The notes beneath the pieces are model-generated. The model worked only from the letters and a program-made list of their open reading frames with translations. It had not been told where the DNA came from and made no database searches. DNA of 64,000 bases. Origin: Lepisosteus oculatus. Lineage: Eukaryota; Chordata; Actinopteri; Semionotiformes; Lepisosteidae. The stretch is from the NCBI RefSeq assembly GCF_040954835.1, contig NC_090707.1, positions 29,034,570 to 29,098,569 on the forward strand, in the 5' to 3' direction. The position numbers and the translations under genes are program-made. Shown piece by piece: positions 10,890-25,889 of the stretch (the stretch's first letter is position 1; the number at the start of each line of letters is the position of its first letter).

Positions 10890-12499
10890 GCGAGGAGTTG
10901 TGCGAGGAATGGGCTAATAGAGCTTCCAAACAAGCCGCTAGTTTACAGGCTCAGCAAAATGTATTTTTCCGCCCTTCTGCCATCCAAGAGGCCAGCACAA
11001 AAGCAAGCTACCTGCTTGCATATAAAATTGCTAAACAAAGCAAGACGTTCTCTGAAGTGGAGTTTTTGAAGGAGTGTATGATAGAAACCACAGATATTCT
11101 TTGTCTACACAGCAAGAGCAAATTTGAGAAAATATGTTTATCACATAGAACAGTTACTCATCGGGTCGAGGTAATCGGTGAAAACTTGTGAGTTGAACAA
11201 GAAAATGAAGAACTTCAAGTTTTATTAAATTGCATTGGATGAAAGTACTGATATAAAGTACACTGCACAACTTCTATTTTTTGTCAAGGGAATTAATGAC
11301 ACTTTTGAAATTACAGAGGAACTTTTATCAATGGAGTCTATTAAAGGAACAAAGGGCTCGGACTTGTATGACAAGGTGTCTGGTTGTATTGACCGAATGA
11401 AGCTACCGTGGAGCAAATTAGTAAACGTAACCACAGATGGATCTCCGAATCTAACCGGGAAAAATGTTGGACTACTGAAGAGAATACAGGACAAAGTGAA
11501 AGAAAATGACCCTGAGGCAGTGGTAATATATCTCCACTGCATCATTCATCAGGACGCCCTGTGCAAAAACATTTTGGGCCTCATGAAATGTCATGAAAGC
11601 TGTTTTAAAACTTGTGAACTTTGTACGTGCGAGGAGACTTAATCATCATCAGTTCATTTAGTTTCTTGAAGATATTGGCGCAGATCACACTGACTTTCTC
11701 TTTCATTCAAATGTTCGTTGGCTCAGCTTGAGAAAAGTTTTCAAGTGAAAGTGGAAGCTGAGAGGAGAGATCGACTCCTTTTTGGAGAAGCTGGGGAAAG
11801 CCACAGATTTCCCTGAACTCAGAGATTCAGACTGGCTCTGCGACTTTGCGTTCGCTGTGGACATTTTCGCTCACTTGAATGAGCTTAATGTAAAACTGCA
11901 AGGAAAAAGTGTGTTTGTTCTAGAACTTTACTTGAATGTGAATGCCTTTAGAGCTAAGCTCACCTTGTTCTCAAAACAGATGATCAGCCACTCATTTGCA
12001 CGTTTCCCCACTCTTTGGACATAGATTTGTCATACGCTTAAGCACTAAGATACAAGGCATCACAGATTTGCATGGAGAATTTTCCCGTCAATTTGCTGGC
12101 TTTGATCAAATTGAGAGGTCTCTAATGTTGGTGTCATGTCCTCTGACTTTCAACTACGAGACGGCAGCACAAGAATTTCAGGTGGAACTGATCGATCTGC
12201 GGTGTGACGTAACTCTGAAGGAAAAGTTTCATTCTGTAAAGCTGGATGAATTCTTCGCATCACTGAACGAGGTCAAGTTTTCCCATATTCGACAAGCAGC
12301 ACAAAAGATACTGGTGTTATTTGGATCTACTTATGTGTGTGAGCAAACATTCAGCTTGATGAACATCAACAAATCACATCACAGATCACAGCTTAGTGAC
12401 CACCACATGAGCTGTGTATTACAGATTGCCACAACACAGTTATCAACGGATTTTGAGGCTCTCTCAAAAAGAGGTGATCAGCTGTACAGCTCTCATTAA
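10890..12499 (+). pseudogene. hAT transposase (GTF2IRD2/ZBED-like), degraded
   Basis: Conceptual translation across several frames gives, in order: a ...KASYLLAYKIAKQSKTFSE block (10898-11191); the ALDEST...TAQL catalytic-region block with TTDGSPNLTG and an LHCIIHQDALC motif (11235-11642); and a C-terminal block ending in the hAT dimerisation motif with CEQTFSLMNINKS and RSQLSDHH (11996-12499). This order is typical of the GTF2IRD2-like hAT group, where the protein cuts and pastes its own element in the nucleus. Stops and frameshifts separate the blocks, and no BED finger was found upstream. It abuts the truncated 5S SINE on the left. The 3' half is duplicated in tandem downstream. Terminal inverted repeats were not located. 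It is clearly inactive. Confidence 0.85.
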
Positions 12500-12857
12500 T
12501 CAAGAAGCCATTTGGGTGTATTTCTCTCAGGTTATTGTTAACATTGAACTAATAAGCCTATAATGGATTTTAAACTTACATAGGGCATAGGCTATCTGTA
12601 GCAGCAGCCTGAAGTGGCCCTTTATACAGTTTCAAAATTTAATGAGACCACAGATCCTGATGCAGTCTACAGCTTTGTGCTTTTGTTGAACTGAAAGCTG
12701 TCCAGCCTAGTCATGATGATTGGTCAAATATATACCGCATTATATCAAATTTGAGAAAATAGGTAAATTAATAGTGGCTCTAGTTATATATTACATATTG
12801 ATTGCCAGTTCTTCCTCTCTTTACTTTGATAAAGTACTCTTTACCTTTTCTTATATA
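11781..12857 (+). repeat. Tandem duplication unit 1 of hAT 3' region
   Basis: The stretch from ggagaagctggggaaagcc through the non-coding tail is repeated in tandem at 12858-13926 with an offset of 1077 bp. Differences are a handful of substitutions and one 7-bp deletion. Confidence 0.95.
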
Positions 12858-13926
12858 TTTGGAGAAGCTGGGGAAAGCCACAGATTTCCCTGAACTCAGA
12901 GATTCAGACTGGCTCTGCGACTTTGCGTTCGCTGTGGACATTTTCGCTCACTTGAATGAGCTTAATGTAAAACTGCAAGGAAAAAGTGTGTTTGTTCTAG
13001 AACTTTACTTGAATGTGAATGCCTTTAGAGCTAAGCTCACCTTGTTCTCAAAACAGATGATCAGCCACTCATTTGCATGTTTCCCCACTCTTTGGACATA
13101 GATGTGTCATACGCTTAAGCACTAAGATACAAGGCATCACAGATTTGCATGGAGAATTTTCCCGTCAATTTGCTGGCTTTGATCAAATTGAGAGGTCTCT
13201 AATGTTGGTGTCATGTCCTCTGACTTTCAACTACGAGACGGCAGCACAAGAATTTCAGGTGGAACTGATCGATCTGACGTAACTCTGAAGGAAAAGTTTC
13301 ATTCTGTAAAGCTGGATGAATTCTTCGCATCACTGAACGAGGTCAAGTTTTCCCATATTCGACAAGCAGCACAAAAGATACTGGTGTTATTTGGATCTAC
13401 TTATGTGTGTGAGCAAACATTCAGCTTGATGAACATCAACAAATCACATCACAGATCACAGCTTAGTGACCACCACATGAGCTGTGTATTACGGATTGCC
13501 ACAACACAGTTATCAACGGATTTTGAGGCTCTCTCAAAAAGAGGTGATCAGCTGTACAGCTCTCATTAATCAAGAAGCCATTTGGGTGTATTTCTCTCAG
13601 GTTATTGTTAACATTGAACTAATAAGCCTATAATGGATTTTAAACTTACATAGGGCATAGGCTATCTGTAGCAGCAGCCTGAAGTGGCCCTTTATACAGT
13701 TTCAAAATTTAATGAGACCACAGATCCTGATGCAGTCTACAGCTTTGTGCTTTTGTTGAACTGAAAGCTGTCCAGCCTAGTCATGATGATTGGTCAAATA
13801 TATACCGCATTATATCAAATTTGAGAAAATAGGTAAATTAATAGTGGCTCTAGTTATATATTACATATTGATTGCCAGTTCTTCCTCTCTTTACTTTGAT
13901 AAAGTACTCTTTACCTTTTCTTATAT
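12858..13926 (+). repeat. Tandem duplication unit 2 of hAT 3' region
   Basis: This second copy lacks 7 bp (cggtgtg) relative to unit 1 near 13276, which shifts the frame. The two edges share a short TTTG microhomology. It includes a second C-terminal dimerisation block (13213-13569). The near identity points to a recent event. Confidence 0.95.
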
Positions 13927-14760
13927 TTTTGACTGGACATTTTTGTTGATTTCTTCAAAGACCCATAATTCCCTTGCAGTTTCTTTTTTCTTCCCTTACA
14001 CTTTTTTCTGTGTTTCTCTTTAAAGAAGTAAAAAGCAATACTATGCAGTGTTACATATTTTCATATCTTAGATAAAACAACATAAAATAACATATCAGAA
14101 TGTTACATATAGTGTGTATATGTGTCTTGATTAAAACGTTCTAAGAATGTTATATTGCAATTTTAATAGAATTCCGTAGAGCAAACTAATCTGTCACAAA
14201 TAATTAATAGAATTCTGGAAAGGAAGATTGTCCCATTTATTTCCACCTTTATGTGTTCCTTTAAATGAAATCAAACAACAAGAAATCGATGATAAAATGC
14301 TTTGGAACTACAATGCATGTTTCTGGAAGTATATGTATCCATTCAGCAGCAGTATGCATAGCATGCAAATACATGAAGGTCAGAGAGCTCTCCAAAGGAT
14401 GCAGGCAAATGGTCATTGACTTCCATAAGTAGGGTGATGACTCCACAGAGCCCACAGAAAGCTGAGTCTGATTAAGAAATCTGTGGCTACTGGTATAGTG
14501 GGAACCCTGACAAAAAGAGGATGCAAATATATCTTGCCAATACAGGCTGCGAGTTGTTTAGTTCAGAAGGCAACCATAAATTAAAAGAAAGTTGGGAATC
14601 ATCAAAAAAAGGTTTTAAAAACTACCATTAGTGATTTTAATGGCTACATGAATGTTACTTATGGCTAGATTGCAAGGAAGAAACCTAACTGAATTAAACC
14701 ACAAAAAGAGGCAACTCAATTTTGTGAAACTACTTAAAGATCTATATCTTATTGTTGTAT
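13927..14760. other. No gene seen
   Basis: AT-rich sequence with no recognisable coding or repeat similarity inside the window. It may include the 3' end of the hAT element. Confidence 0.5.
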
Positions 14761-14761
14761 T

Positions 14762-15190
14762 TACAGATGCAGCCATTCAAAATGCACGGTACAAACCCAC
14801 AGTACGGGAAACTACCCACAAGCCACCACAGGGCACCGAGGTAAGTGATTGGCTGGCCAAAATGACCGACAGGCGCTCGTGGTGCATTGGTCGGTAGTGA
14901 AAAGATTTAATCATTTAATCTCTTTACTGTGCACATTTTAATCCACTTAGTATTGAATATTTATATGAAATTTTACCACTAAAGGGAAATTTTAGTAGCT
15001 GAGCATAAAAAGAAGAGGAGCATAACGCATCTGAAGGTCATAAACGATATTAATTTAGGAACATAAACATTACTGTATGTAAACTGTACTGTGTATGGCT
15101 GGTCTTGGTAGTTTAAAGAAAAAATACACACCAGTCTTCCATTTCTCACTAAACATTTTAAGCATGAAAGTTTTATAAAACGGTACCCAA
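14762..15190 (+). mobile_element. Repeat family A copy, plus orientation
   Basis: It begins TA + cagatgcagccattcaaaat and matches 57313-57690 in order, including the ttttagtagctgagcataaa and ttaaagaaaaaatacacacc segments. No transposase frame is present. Confidence 0.75.
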
Positions 15191-15249
15191 ATATGCGATT
15201 GGTGTATAGAATGAATTTTAATTTAAAAAAATTATTTAACTAATCATAA

Positions 15250-15480
15250 CTAAATTATCATAACTAAAATGCCAAATAGGAGTAGTTTTTAATTCAGTTT
15301 GAATTATAACTGTACGTACTGTCTTCGTATTTCGCCAGGGCTTTAAAGAGAGGGCGCACAAAAAATTTTCAGTGCCGTCGTCTGCGCTTTAAAGGTACCC
15401 CTGTCGCGGAAGAATTTGACCTCGGAACGTTCACCCAGCGTAATTATTGTTTCATTGCACTATGACAGATTGTCTTTAAA
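15250..15480 (+). repeat. Repeat segment preserving the empty site of the LTR at 51800
   Basis: The stretch from aaatgccaaataggagt through ctttaaagagagggcgc to gaagaatttgacctcggaac aligns with 51495-51800 plus 52299-52360. The string gtcgtctgcgctttaaagg here is uninterrupted. At the other locus the gtctg is duplicated around a 499-bp LTR. Confidence 0.85.
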
Positions 15481-15699
15481 TCAATTGTTGTCAGAATATC
15501 CCCACCTCCAAATAAGAACAAAATTGCAACGATTTTATTAACTGTCTGTTTCAGTAACCTAAAGTATATATCTAAAGTAATAATTTAACAATATATGTAA
15601 ATGTTTTAAGATATGTTTATGTTGTGAATGTCTGTAGATTGTATCTTATTTTTAGTTTTTGTTTTGTTTCAAATGGCCTTGCAGATCAGATACCGTATC

Positions 15700-15903
15700 A
15701 AGGAACAAAACAATTATCGCGCCCGGCTCCTCAATGGAATTGCTTTAACATGCTAATGCGTTGGTGTAACACTCTGTGTCTACAGTACATTGTGAACAAA
15801 CCGGTTTCACAGGTATTTTCAACCCCCAACCAATGTTGTTTCATCGGTTGTTATCCTGTAAAGCGCTTTGAGGAGCCACCTTTAAAGGCGCTATATAACA
15901 AAG

Positions 15904-15936
<33 letters not shown>

Positions 15937-15960
15937 ATTATTATTATTAATAATATTAAT
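15700..15960 (+). repeat. LINE 3' tail with (TTA)n microsatellite
   Basis: Family-type sequence (catgctaatgcgttggtg, aaaccggtttcacagg) runs into cctgtaaagcgctttgagga, then ggcgctatataacaaag and a TTA/ATT microsatellite at about 15905-15960. The tail is the standard 3' end of a fish LINE family; similar tails occur at 16285-16335 and 50090-50150. Confidence 0.75.
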
Positions 15961-15989
15961 CATATTCTTCCTCCTAAAACTTGTAAATT

Positions 15990-16420
15990 GTTGTTGTTAT
16001 CCTGTAAAGCGCTTTGAGAAGCATACTCTCCAGCTTGTCAGGTGCATTCTTTTGTAAAATAATAAGTAGAGCTTTGGGCTTATTAGTGCTCCACTTACAG
16101 CAACCCAATGTAAATACATTTTGTCTCCAGATCCACCACCACTTGTATGAATCATAGCCCTGCCAAATGATGCAAATTCTGCTGCAATGGTTATGTGCAG
16201 GAATTATTCAGTATGGCATCTCTATGTTCAAGTAAACACTGCTCTGTGTGCAAATGCAAATGCATTTAAAAAAGTTTTTTTTTAAAAGACACCTTTAAAG
16301 GTGCTATATAAAATAAAGTTTATTATTATTATTTATATTGATGAAATCCTTCTTCCCAGGACTTGTAAAATTGTTGTTGTTATTGTTGTTATCCTGTAAA
16401 GCGCTTTGAGAAGCATACTG
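15990..16420 (+). repeat. Further partial LINE tails
   Basis: There are two more partial copies of the tctgtaaagcgctttgagaa-type tail, at 15998-16024 and 16393-16412. Another ggtgctatataaaataaag with TTA repeats lies at 16300-16335. They appear to be nested or duplicated 3' fragments. Confidence 0.65.
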
Positions 16421-16659
16421 TCCAGCATATTGTATTTCATTGCACTTTGACAGATTGTCTTATAATCACTTGTTGTTAGAATATCCCCCAAGAGGATATT
16501 CCTTCCAAAACGATATAGAGGATATCCCCCAAGAGGTATCCAAGTAACAGTGAAACGGGCGTACAGTCTGGGGGGATCGCCCGTTTTCCATGTAAATAGT
16601 TCCCTGGTTCCGCCCCCCTCAGATCATAACAGGCCAAAAAACAGAATCCACCTGCGATT

Positions 16660-17275
16660 CGGATGTTAACAAAACGTGTTTACAAAGAAAGTGAAATACA
16701 GTAATACTATCAGCTATATAGATACATAGAGTTAGAAATTTAGATCCTTAAATTAATATAATGATTAATTTATTTAGATACGTGCTTACATATTCTCGAT
16801 TATAAAACAGATAATTCCGGTCCTGGAATCTGACTGGCTGACACCCTTCTGAAGCGGTACCATAATCTCTGGTATACGGACGCCCCTGAAATTTGACTTG
16901 TTACTGTGTGATAAATTTCAAAGACGTAGATAAAGTTTGGATTCTCATGTATCTGGTACAAGTATCTTTTAAAACAGTCTTTGTTGTGCTCTTGAGGATC
17001 CTTGTGATATTTTGAGCTCTGGTTGAATGATAAGTGTTGCAGTTTAAATAATTTTCGTTGTTAGAAATTATGAAACGCTATGTTAAAAGCAAGGGAGTTT
17101 TTATGTCTGTTATACTAAAAGAAAATGCCCGACGAACTAGGGATTGGACAGTTTTTCAGTGCTTGTACAATCAATGGAAATGTTCAAATAAATGTGCTAA
17201 AGAAATAAACAAAAAAAAAGTAATTTATTCCTTTATCATATTGGCTAGCTAATCTCCCATCCTTGTTAGTTATAT
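16660..17275 (+). repeat. Interspersed-repeat fragments
   Basis: Positions 16670-16800 match the gtttacaaagaaagtg / agatccttaaattaat family found at 31450-31560, 47095-47180 and inverted at 43270-43410. Positions 16830-17275 match 5915-6330 in the same orientation. Confidence 0.75.
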
Positions 17276-17544
17276 CAACGAAATATAGATTTATAACATG
17301 TTTTAGTGTAGTTCTCGGTAACTTTGTGCAAGTTTTGTTCAGTGTTTTTTATTCATATACTTTCAGTTTAAAACAATTCTAAAAACATGAACTTTGGTTT
17401 CCTTTAGTTTCACTTCCTCTGCAAGCAATTATAACATCAGTCGTTTTAATTGTGTGTTGTTTATACAATAAAAATGTATATATATACAATACAATACTTA
17501 TTTGCAGTGTAATGGAAAATGAAACACTATTAGTTTTAAACTTA

Positions 17545-17625
17545 TTTTGTTCAAGCTGGGCAATGCTTTAATCCAGAGGTAAACTTTATGCCTGCTACTC
17601 CAACAACGTAGGTTCGAATGCCACC
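17545..17625 (+). repeat. tRNA-like sequence
   Basis: A B-box-like taggttcgaatgcc lies downstream of a weak A-box-like region. No good cloverleaf can be folded by eye. It could be a decayed tRNA-derived SINE head. Confidence 0.35.
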
Positions 17626-17639
17626 CCATGCACAAGTAT

Positions 17640-19079
17640 TGTTTTTAATAAAATTGTGATAATTAAGACTCTTTCTCGAATAATAAAATACAGTAAGTAC
17701 TATACAGTATATATTATATTGACATTGTATTATTTTAATATATCACAGTATGTTAAACACTATGATAATATAAATAAACGTAGCAATGACATGGATTAAC
17801 CAATATAACATGAAACTTATAAACTGTCCCCCTCCCACTAAAAATGCAGTTGGTCTCTTTATCATGTATATTGGCCCAGAAACTAGTTATTGTAATGACC
17901 CATTGGTTGAACTGTAGGTATAGTTATCAAAAGGGTGTAACAGGTAATTACTAATGATAAAGAAAAAGGGCAGCTACTGAAAAAATACACATATAAATAT
18001 TTTAGCTTTTAATTCTAAAATATCAGGAATTTTGTATTCCTGAATTTTAGAAATCATTGCATAGTGTTTCACTCAGGCATACTAATCACCCTTACAGTCA
18101 TGTTGCCCCGCACCTAACAGTCTGGACCCACAAAACTAGCCCAAGGTTCACATAAATACTGAAAATGTTTACAGTGAGAACACTTTGTAAAGTATTGGTT
18201 CAGTTTTAAGTTATCAGTTAAGATACAAAAATGTAAGAATCGATCCTCTGAATCTTTTTATGTTACTCACAGTTAGCTCGCCACTACAGGTTGTTTCACT
18301 TTCTTTTTGTGTTCTTTGTCACCAAATTAGAATATCAGGAAAACAGAATCTTGCGGTTATTGCATGTCTCGTGTTTCCTTTTCCCAAAATAAACCACTAA
18401 AATTAGAGATTCTGTGTGTGTGGACCAGACATCTCATCATTGATGCACCTTCAGTTCTATTTTCTTTCAAACCAATTATGTTTAAAAGTGTGCTATTTGT
18501 GGTTTTCTCCACAAATTATATTTAAATATGGTAATATCTTTGACCCAATTTTTAGACAGCTTAACTTTTTTGTTTTTGTATAGTCATCAGTTCATACTGC
18601 AAGACTTTCTGTTGAGCAGTCACTCAGCATCCCAACATTGGTGTAGCAGAACTGAACTGGTCTCATTTGTCAATGATGCGTTAATGCCTGTTTGTGCAAA
18701 GTAGCATAAGAGCTGCTTTCATTCCTTAGAAATAGCACCTTCTGTTTTGGGTAATCACGTGGCTGTCTATATAAAGACGTTTATAGTTAGTAACACTCTA
18801 ATAGGTTGTGCAAATTTAATTACTTATGAGGATTTTATTTTCTTTAAATAGCATCTCATGATAATTGGATGCGTTTTTTTAAATATTTTTTTATAAACTG
18901 AAGAAGTAATCAAAGGAGTTTCTCATTGTATGATTTTAAATAAATAGACAATTCAAAGGACGTTTTATGATTTAACCTGTCTTTAGAGCTACGTATCTAA
19001 AAACTTTAGCATGAACAAGTTCGTTAACATTTACAAGACCATTTTTGTATTATTTTATACTAAGCAAATACATAAGGTC
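17640..19079. other. No gene seen
   Basis: AT-rich sequence. No coding similarity, repeat match or RNA gene was recognised. Confidence 0.5.
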
Positions 19080-20622
19080 AGAGGGGAGTTGAGGAGACTC
19101 CATGCAGGGAATGCAGCGGGTCCTGACATTGTCAGCTCCAGGGTGCTAAAGATCTGTGCGGACCAACTGGGTTCAGTGCTGCAGTACATCTTCAACCTCA
19201 GCCTGAGATTAGAAAAGGTTCCGATGCTCTGGAAGACATCTTGCCTGGTGCCAGTACCCAAAAAGGGGCACCCTAAAGTCTTGAATTACTACAGACCAAT
19301 GGCACTTACATCACACCTAATGAAAACTCTGGAAAGGCTTGTACTGGACCACCTCAGAACCCTGGTGAGTACAGCACTGGACCCCCTGCAGTTCGCCTAC
19401 TGGTCACACCTGGGAGTGGAGGATGCAGTCATCTATCTGCTACACAGAGCTAACTCTCACCTGGAGAAGACGGGGAGCATTGTGAGAGTTATGTTCTTTG
19501 ACTTCTCCAGTGCCTTTAACACCATCCATCCACCTTTACTGAGAGATAAGCTAAGGGCGGCGCAGGTGGACACTCCCCTGCTGTCCTGGATTATAGACTA
19601 TCTGACCTGCAGGCCACAGTATGTGCGGCTACAGAGCTGTGTGTCCGAACAGATTGTTAGCAGTACTGGGGCTCCACAGGGGACTGTCCTTGCTCCATTC
19701 CTGTTCACCTTTTACACCTCTGACTACAGGTACAACTCTGAGACATGTCATCTGCAGAAGTTTTCGGATGACTCTGCAATTGTGGGGTGTATTAGAGAGG
19801 GCAGGGAGGAGGAATATAGGAGCTTGATTACCAATTTTGTGGAGTGGTGTCATCTTAACCATCTCCAGCTTAACACCAGCAAGACCAGCAAGAAATGATC
19901 TTTGACTTTTGAAGGAATAAGTTTCCACTGAACCCTGTTTCCATCCAGGGTGAGGACGTAGAGGGCGTACATTCCTACAGGTACTTAGGGGTACACCTGG
20001 ATGATAAGCTGGAGTGGTCTGGTAACACTGACGCCCTGTACAAGAAAGGTCAGAGCCAACTCTATTTTCTTAGGAGACTCAGGTCCTTTGGTGAGTGTGG
20101 AACACTGCTACACATTTTTTATGAACCAGTGGTGGCGGCGGCCATCTTCTACGCTGTGGTGTGCTGGGGCAGCAGCATCATGACAAAAGATGCAAATAGG
20201 CTCAATAAACTCATCAAGAAGGCTGGCACTGTGTTGGGGATGAGCCTTGACCCCATGGAGGTGGTGGCTGAGAGGAGAATGCTGACCAAGCTCACAGCCA
20301 TCATGAACAACACCTCTCATCCGCTTCATGGGACTGTTACTGGGCAGCGGAGCACATTTAGCAATAGACTGCTCCAGCTACGGTGTTCAAGGGAACGTTT
20401 CCGCAGGTTTTTCCTCCCAGCAGCTGTCAGGATGTATAATGCTGCGCTAGGCTAGGACTGTTAGCCCTTCATTTGCTCCTCTATGGACAGCATGTTTACT
20501 CCATTGTACTTTTTTGGACTTTTGTTTTATAACTATTTTGATGTCTGTTTTGCTTGTCTTGGGCTGGACTGCTGTAACACATCAATTTCCCTACGGGATT
20601 AATAAAGTATTATCTATCTAAA
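19080..20622 (+). mobile_element. CR1/L2/Rex1-type LINE, copy A, 5'-truncated
   Basis: Translation gives a reverse-transcriptase core: AAGPDIVSSRVLK, a LVPVPKKG block, FFDFSSAFNTI with the first catalytic Asp, TGAPQGTVLAPFLF, and the FSDDSAIVG box, which replaces the usual YADD. The C-terminal part (SYRYLGVHLDDKLEW, LYFLRRLRS, ending AAVRMYNAALG) continues in another frame after a frameshift near 19895. The first part of the ORF and the endonuclease are missing, as expected of 5' truncation. The 3' end is an AATAAA-like ttaataaagta with a short TATC repeat. It would reverse transcribe its own RNA at a nicked target. It is dead through truncation and frameshift. Related copies lie at 28690-31232 and, inverted, at 45870-47040. 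Confidence 0.9.
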
Positions 20623-22179
20623 GTGTCCTCTGCATTGGCTGGGAATACAACCTGGGGCCATCTAACTAAAAGGTGAAAATTCTATCACTGAACCTAAGTA
20701 TCACATAGTAGGGCTGCAGATGAAATTTTATAGAGACTTACAGGTCGATCTCACACTGATTGGCACTAAATTTGAATGACTGCCTCTTTTTAATTGGTGA
20801 CATCTGGCAAGATTTCCGTTCTGTACATATTTTTAACAATCCGCTTGGACTTGAACATTAGTCACACACTCCCCACCTGCTTCTGGCAAACTGGTTTTTA
20901 TTTTTGTTCCCCCCCCCCAATTTTATTTGGATGACGATTGGATATTTGGAGATTTTCACCCATGTTTGGAATCTTAAATCTATTTGGCTATAGTGCTATG
21001 CATTTGTTAATATAAATTTTGTTCTCAATGTCTTTAAACGTCACTGACAAAAATCAAATGTTTCCTAAATTTCTTGTATGAATAAAAAAAAATATTTGTA
21101 TGTTTTGAAAGTAAAAACTAGAAAACATAGCTGTCTTGTTTTTTAATTAAGGACATTAGTCCTACTTTTGGGTTTACATTTTGGCTTGTATTCTTCAATA
21201 ACAATAAGCACAAGTGACCGTGTTACTTTGATGGAGATGTTAATATTAAAAAAGTGAAATTTGCTACCACTACCAGATATATAAATATATTACGTTTATA
21301 TTCATTATTTTATATTGTTATTGACATTCAGAAATGTATTTTTATTTTCAGCTAACAAAACATCCCTTTAGTTACATGACTACATATTAATATTCCATAT
21401 TAAGTGGATTTAAAGAAGTAATACATCAGATTAAATTAAGCTAATGTTTTCACTAACATCTAATGCATTGCAAGTGCCACCTATCAATCTTCTTCGACTA
21501 GTGAAGATTCTTTGGGTAGTGTAACAAATCACACCATGGCACAGTTGAGTGGCTGCATCAATATATCTTCTCTCTGGTGCAAGTTTTTGACCTGTGCTAC
21601 TTTAATGACTACTTGTGTTTATCCCATGATTTGTTCAACTCAGACCACTTTCAAAATAGTGCTTCATTCAGAATTTCAAAATGTCTTTCATTTTGTTGTA
21701 GAATGTATTGTATTTTATTGTAGAATGTTTCTGGTTAGGTCTTTCTAGAGCTATCCTTAAGTAATTCATTTATTTTCCATGGAGATTCTGATTTTATTTT
21801 ATTTAACTTACGTTTTTGAGCTAGTCTTTATTCCTTAAATGTGACATGGTCATATGCCATGTTTTGCTGTCCTGAATTCACTTAAATTATGTTATTGAAT
21901 ATCTATGTATGCAGATTCTCAAGTAGCTAATTTTAGAAATATTTTAGAAAACCTGGTGCTTTTTTAAATTAAATTGCTTTACTTTAACTCAATCTTTTAT
22001 CTTAACCAGTTTGATAACAATTTAAAAAGCCAGCAATATTAAAAATATGTAATATTTAATATTAAACACTCAATATTTAATATTAAATAATAACTAATAA
22101 AATGATAAAGAATAATCAATCCAAATAAAATAATAAAATATATTTAGTATTAATATTAAAATATCATATTTTTTATAAC
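20623..22179. other. No gene seen
   Basis: AT-rich sequence with a C run near 20909-20918 and ATT/TAA-rich low-complexity sequence at 22030-22160. Nothing coding was recognised. Confidence 0.5.
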
Positions 22180-23699
22180 CATCATTCCCCACAATGACGG
22201 TCTTACAGCCCTCAAGCACATGCTAGACAAACCCACAGTGCTTGATCAACCCACCCACACTCTAGTGCGTCTTGCACAATTAGTTCTCACACTCAATGCC
22301 TTCTCATATAATAACCTTTTTTATCATCAGGTTAGTGGAGTCGCCATGGGCACCATAATGGGATCTAGCTATGCCAGTATTTTTGTCGGCTGGGTAGAAA
22401 AATGCTCCTTTGCCTCCTATACTGGCTTTGTCCCTGACCTCTACAAGCGAAACATCGATGACTGCATCGGTGCTGCTACATGCTCTACTGACCAGCTAGA
22501 GCACTTCCTGCATCAATTCACTAACTCTCACCTGTCCATCAAATATACAGTTAACATATCATCCACCACTCTTCTGTATCTAGACATAAATTGATCTGTT
22601 ACCCATCCACGACAGTCATCCTCAGTCTATTACAAACCACCAGATTCACACAGCTATCTCCTGTTCAGCTCTTTTAATCCCATTCACACCAAAAATTCTC
22701 TCCCTTTTTCACAGTTCCTCAGGCTACATTGACTCTGCAGTGATGACATGAATTTCCAGAATCAAGCACTTAAAATGTATTCTTTTTTCATCAACAGAGA
22801 ATACCCCACTCATGTTATCAATAGGGCCCTCACCCGGGCCAAAAACAGCCCTCGGCTCATCAATTCAACCAGGAACTCCCGGTCTCACCATCTTTTCTAA
22901 CTGCCCAATTATCTCATACCACCGACCCAATCTACATACCAACTTCTGGTTCACAGCTCCCTTGACTGCACTCGGAAATCATCCCCACTAGGCACCTTCC
23001 CCTGCAACAGAACTTGCTGCATCACCTGCAAATACATATCTACTGTAACAACACACTCATTCAGGGCCCCTCAGGTCAATTACAGATCACCCAAACGACA
23101 TCCTGTACCTCCAGGAGCCTCATTTACTGTATCTCCTGCTAAAAATGCCCAGCTATCTACGTTAGGGAAACCGGAAGGAGACTAGGAGACCGCTTCAGAG
23201 AACATGTTCGGGCTGTGAAGATTAAAGATTTCTCCAAGCCCATAGCTTCTCATTTCACCTCAGATGGCCATGATCACACTGATCTCTCTGTTCTCAAAGA
23301 AGGGTTTCTCAACTTCCATAGCAGAAAAACAACAGAAACTAAACACATCCACAAACTAGGTTCACACCATCCCCCTTCTCTCAATGGCTGACTTGTTTTC
23401 GTGTAATCTTCTCTATTATCATACAGGTTTTGACTTCACACCTTTCTTTACCCGTCTGCACTTTGCACTTCCTGAGTGGCCTCTCTGCCTCTCTGGCCCT
23501 CCTGGCTCCTCCCCTCTCCCAGCTTTTGTTCTTCTGTGCTATTTAATCTTTGCTTTCTGCCCTGTCTTTCTCACACCTGAAGAAGGTTTCACAGCTGAAA
23601 AGTTGTGTTTTCTCTCTTCTCTTATCAGCATAGGATAAACCTATTACTTGTTCTTTTGGAGACTACGCATGGAGACGCAGCTACCCACCTGAACTATAT

Positions 23700-23700
<1 letters not shown>
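22180..23700 (+). mobile_element. Penelope-like retroelement, degraded
   Basis: The frame at 22220-22594 shows a Penelope-type reverse transcriptase: SGVAMGTIMGSSYA, then DLYKRNIDDCIGA, where the aligned catalytic box is IDD, then a STTLLYLDIN block. About 600 bp later (23152-23220) another frame carries YVRETGRRLGDRFREH, the core of the GIY-YIG endonuclease found in Penelope/Neptune-type elements. Stops and frameshifts separate the two. The tail at 23570-23700, with ctgaagaaggtttcacagct, looks like the usual 3' region. Such elements copy RNA into DNA at sites cut by the GIY-YIG nuclease. This copy is inactive. Confidence 0.85.

Positions 23701-25889
<2,189 letters not shown>

Noticed and set aside
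11996..13569. Two separate host genes with a dimerisation domain
   Set aside because: Both are copies of the same hAT 3' half created by tandem duplication, with frames broken upstream.
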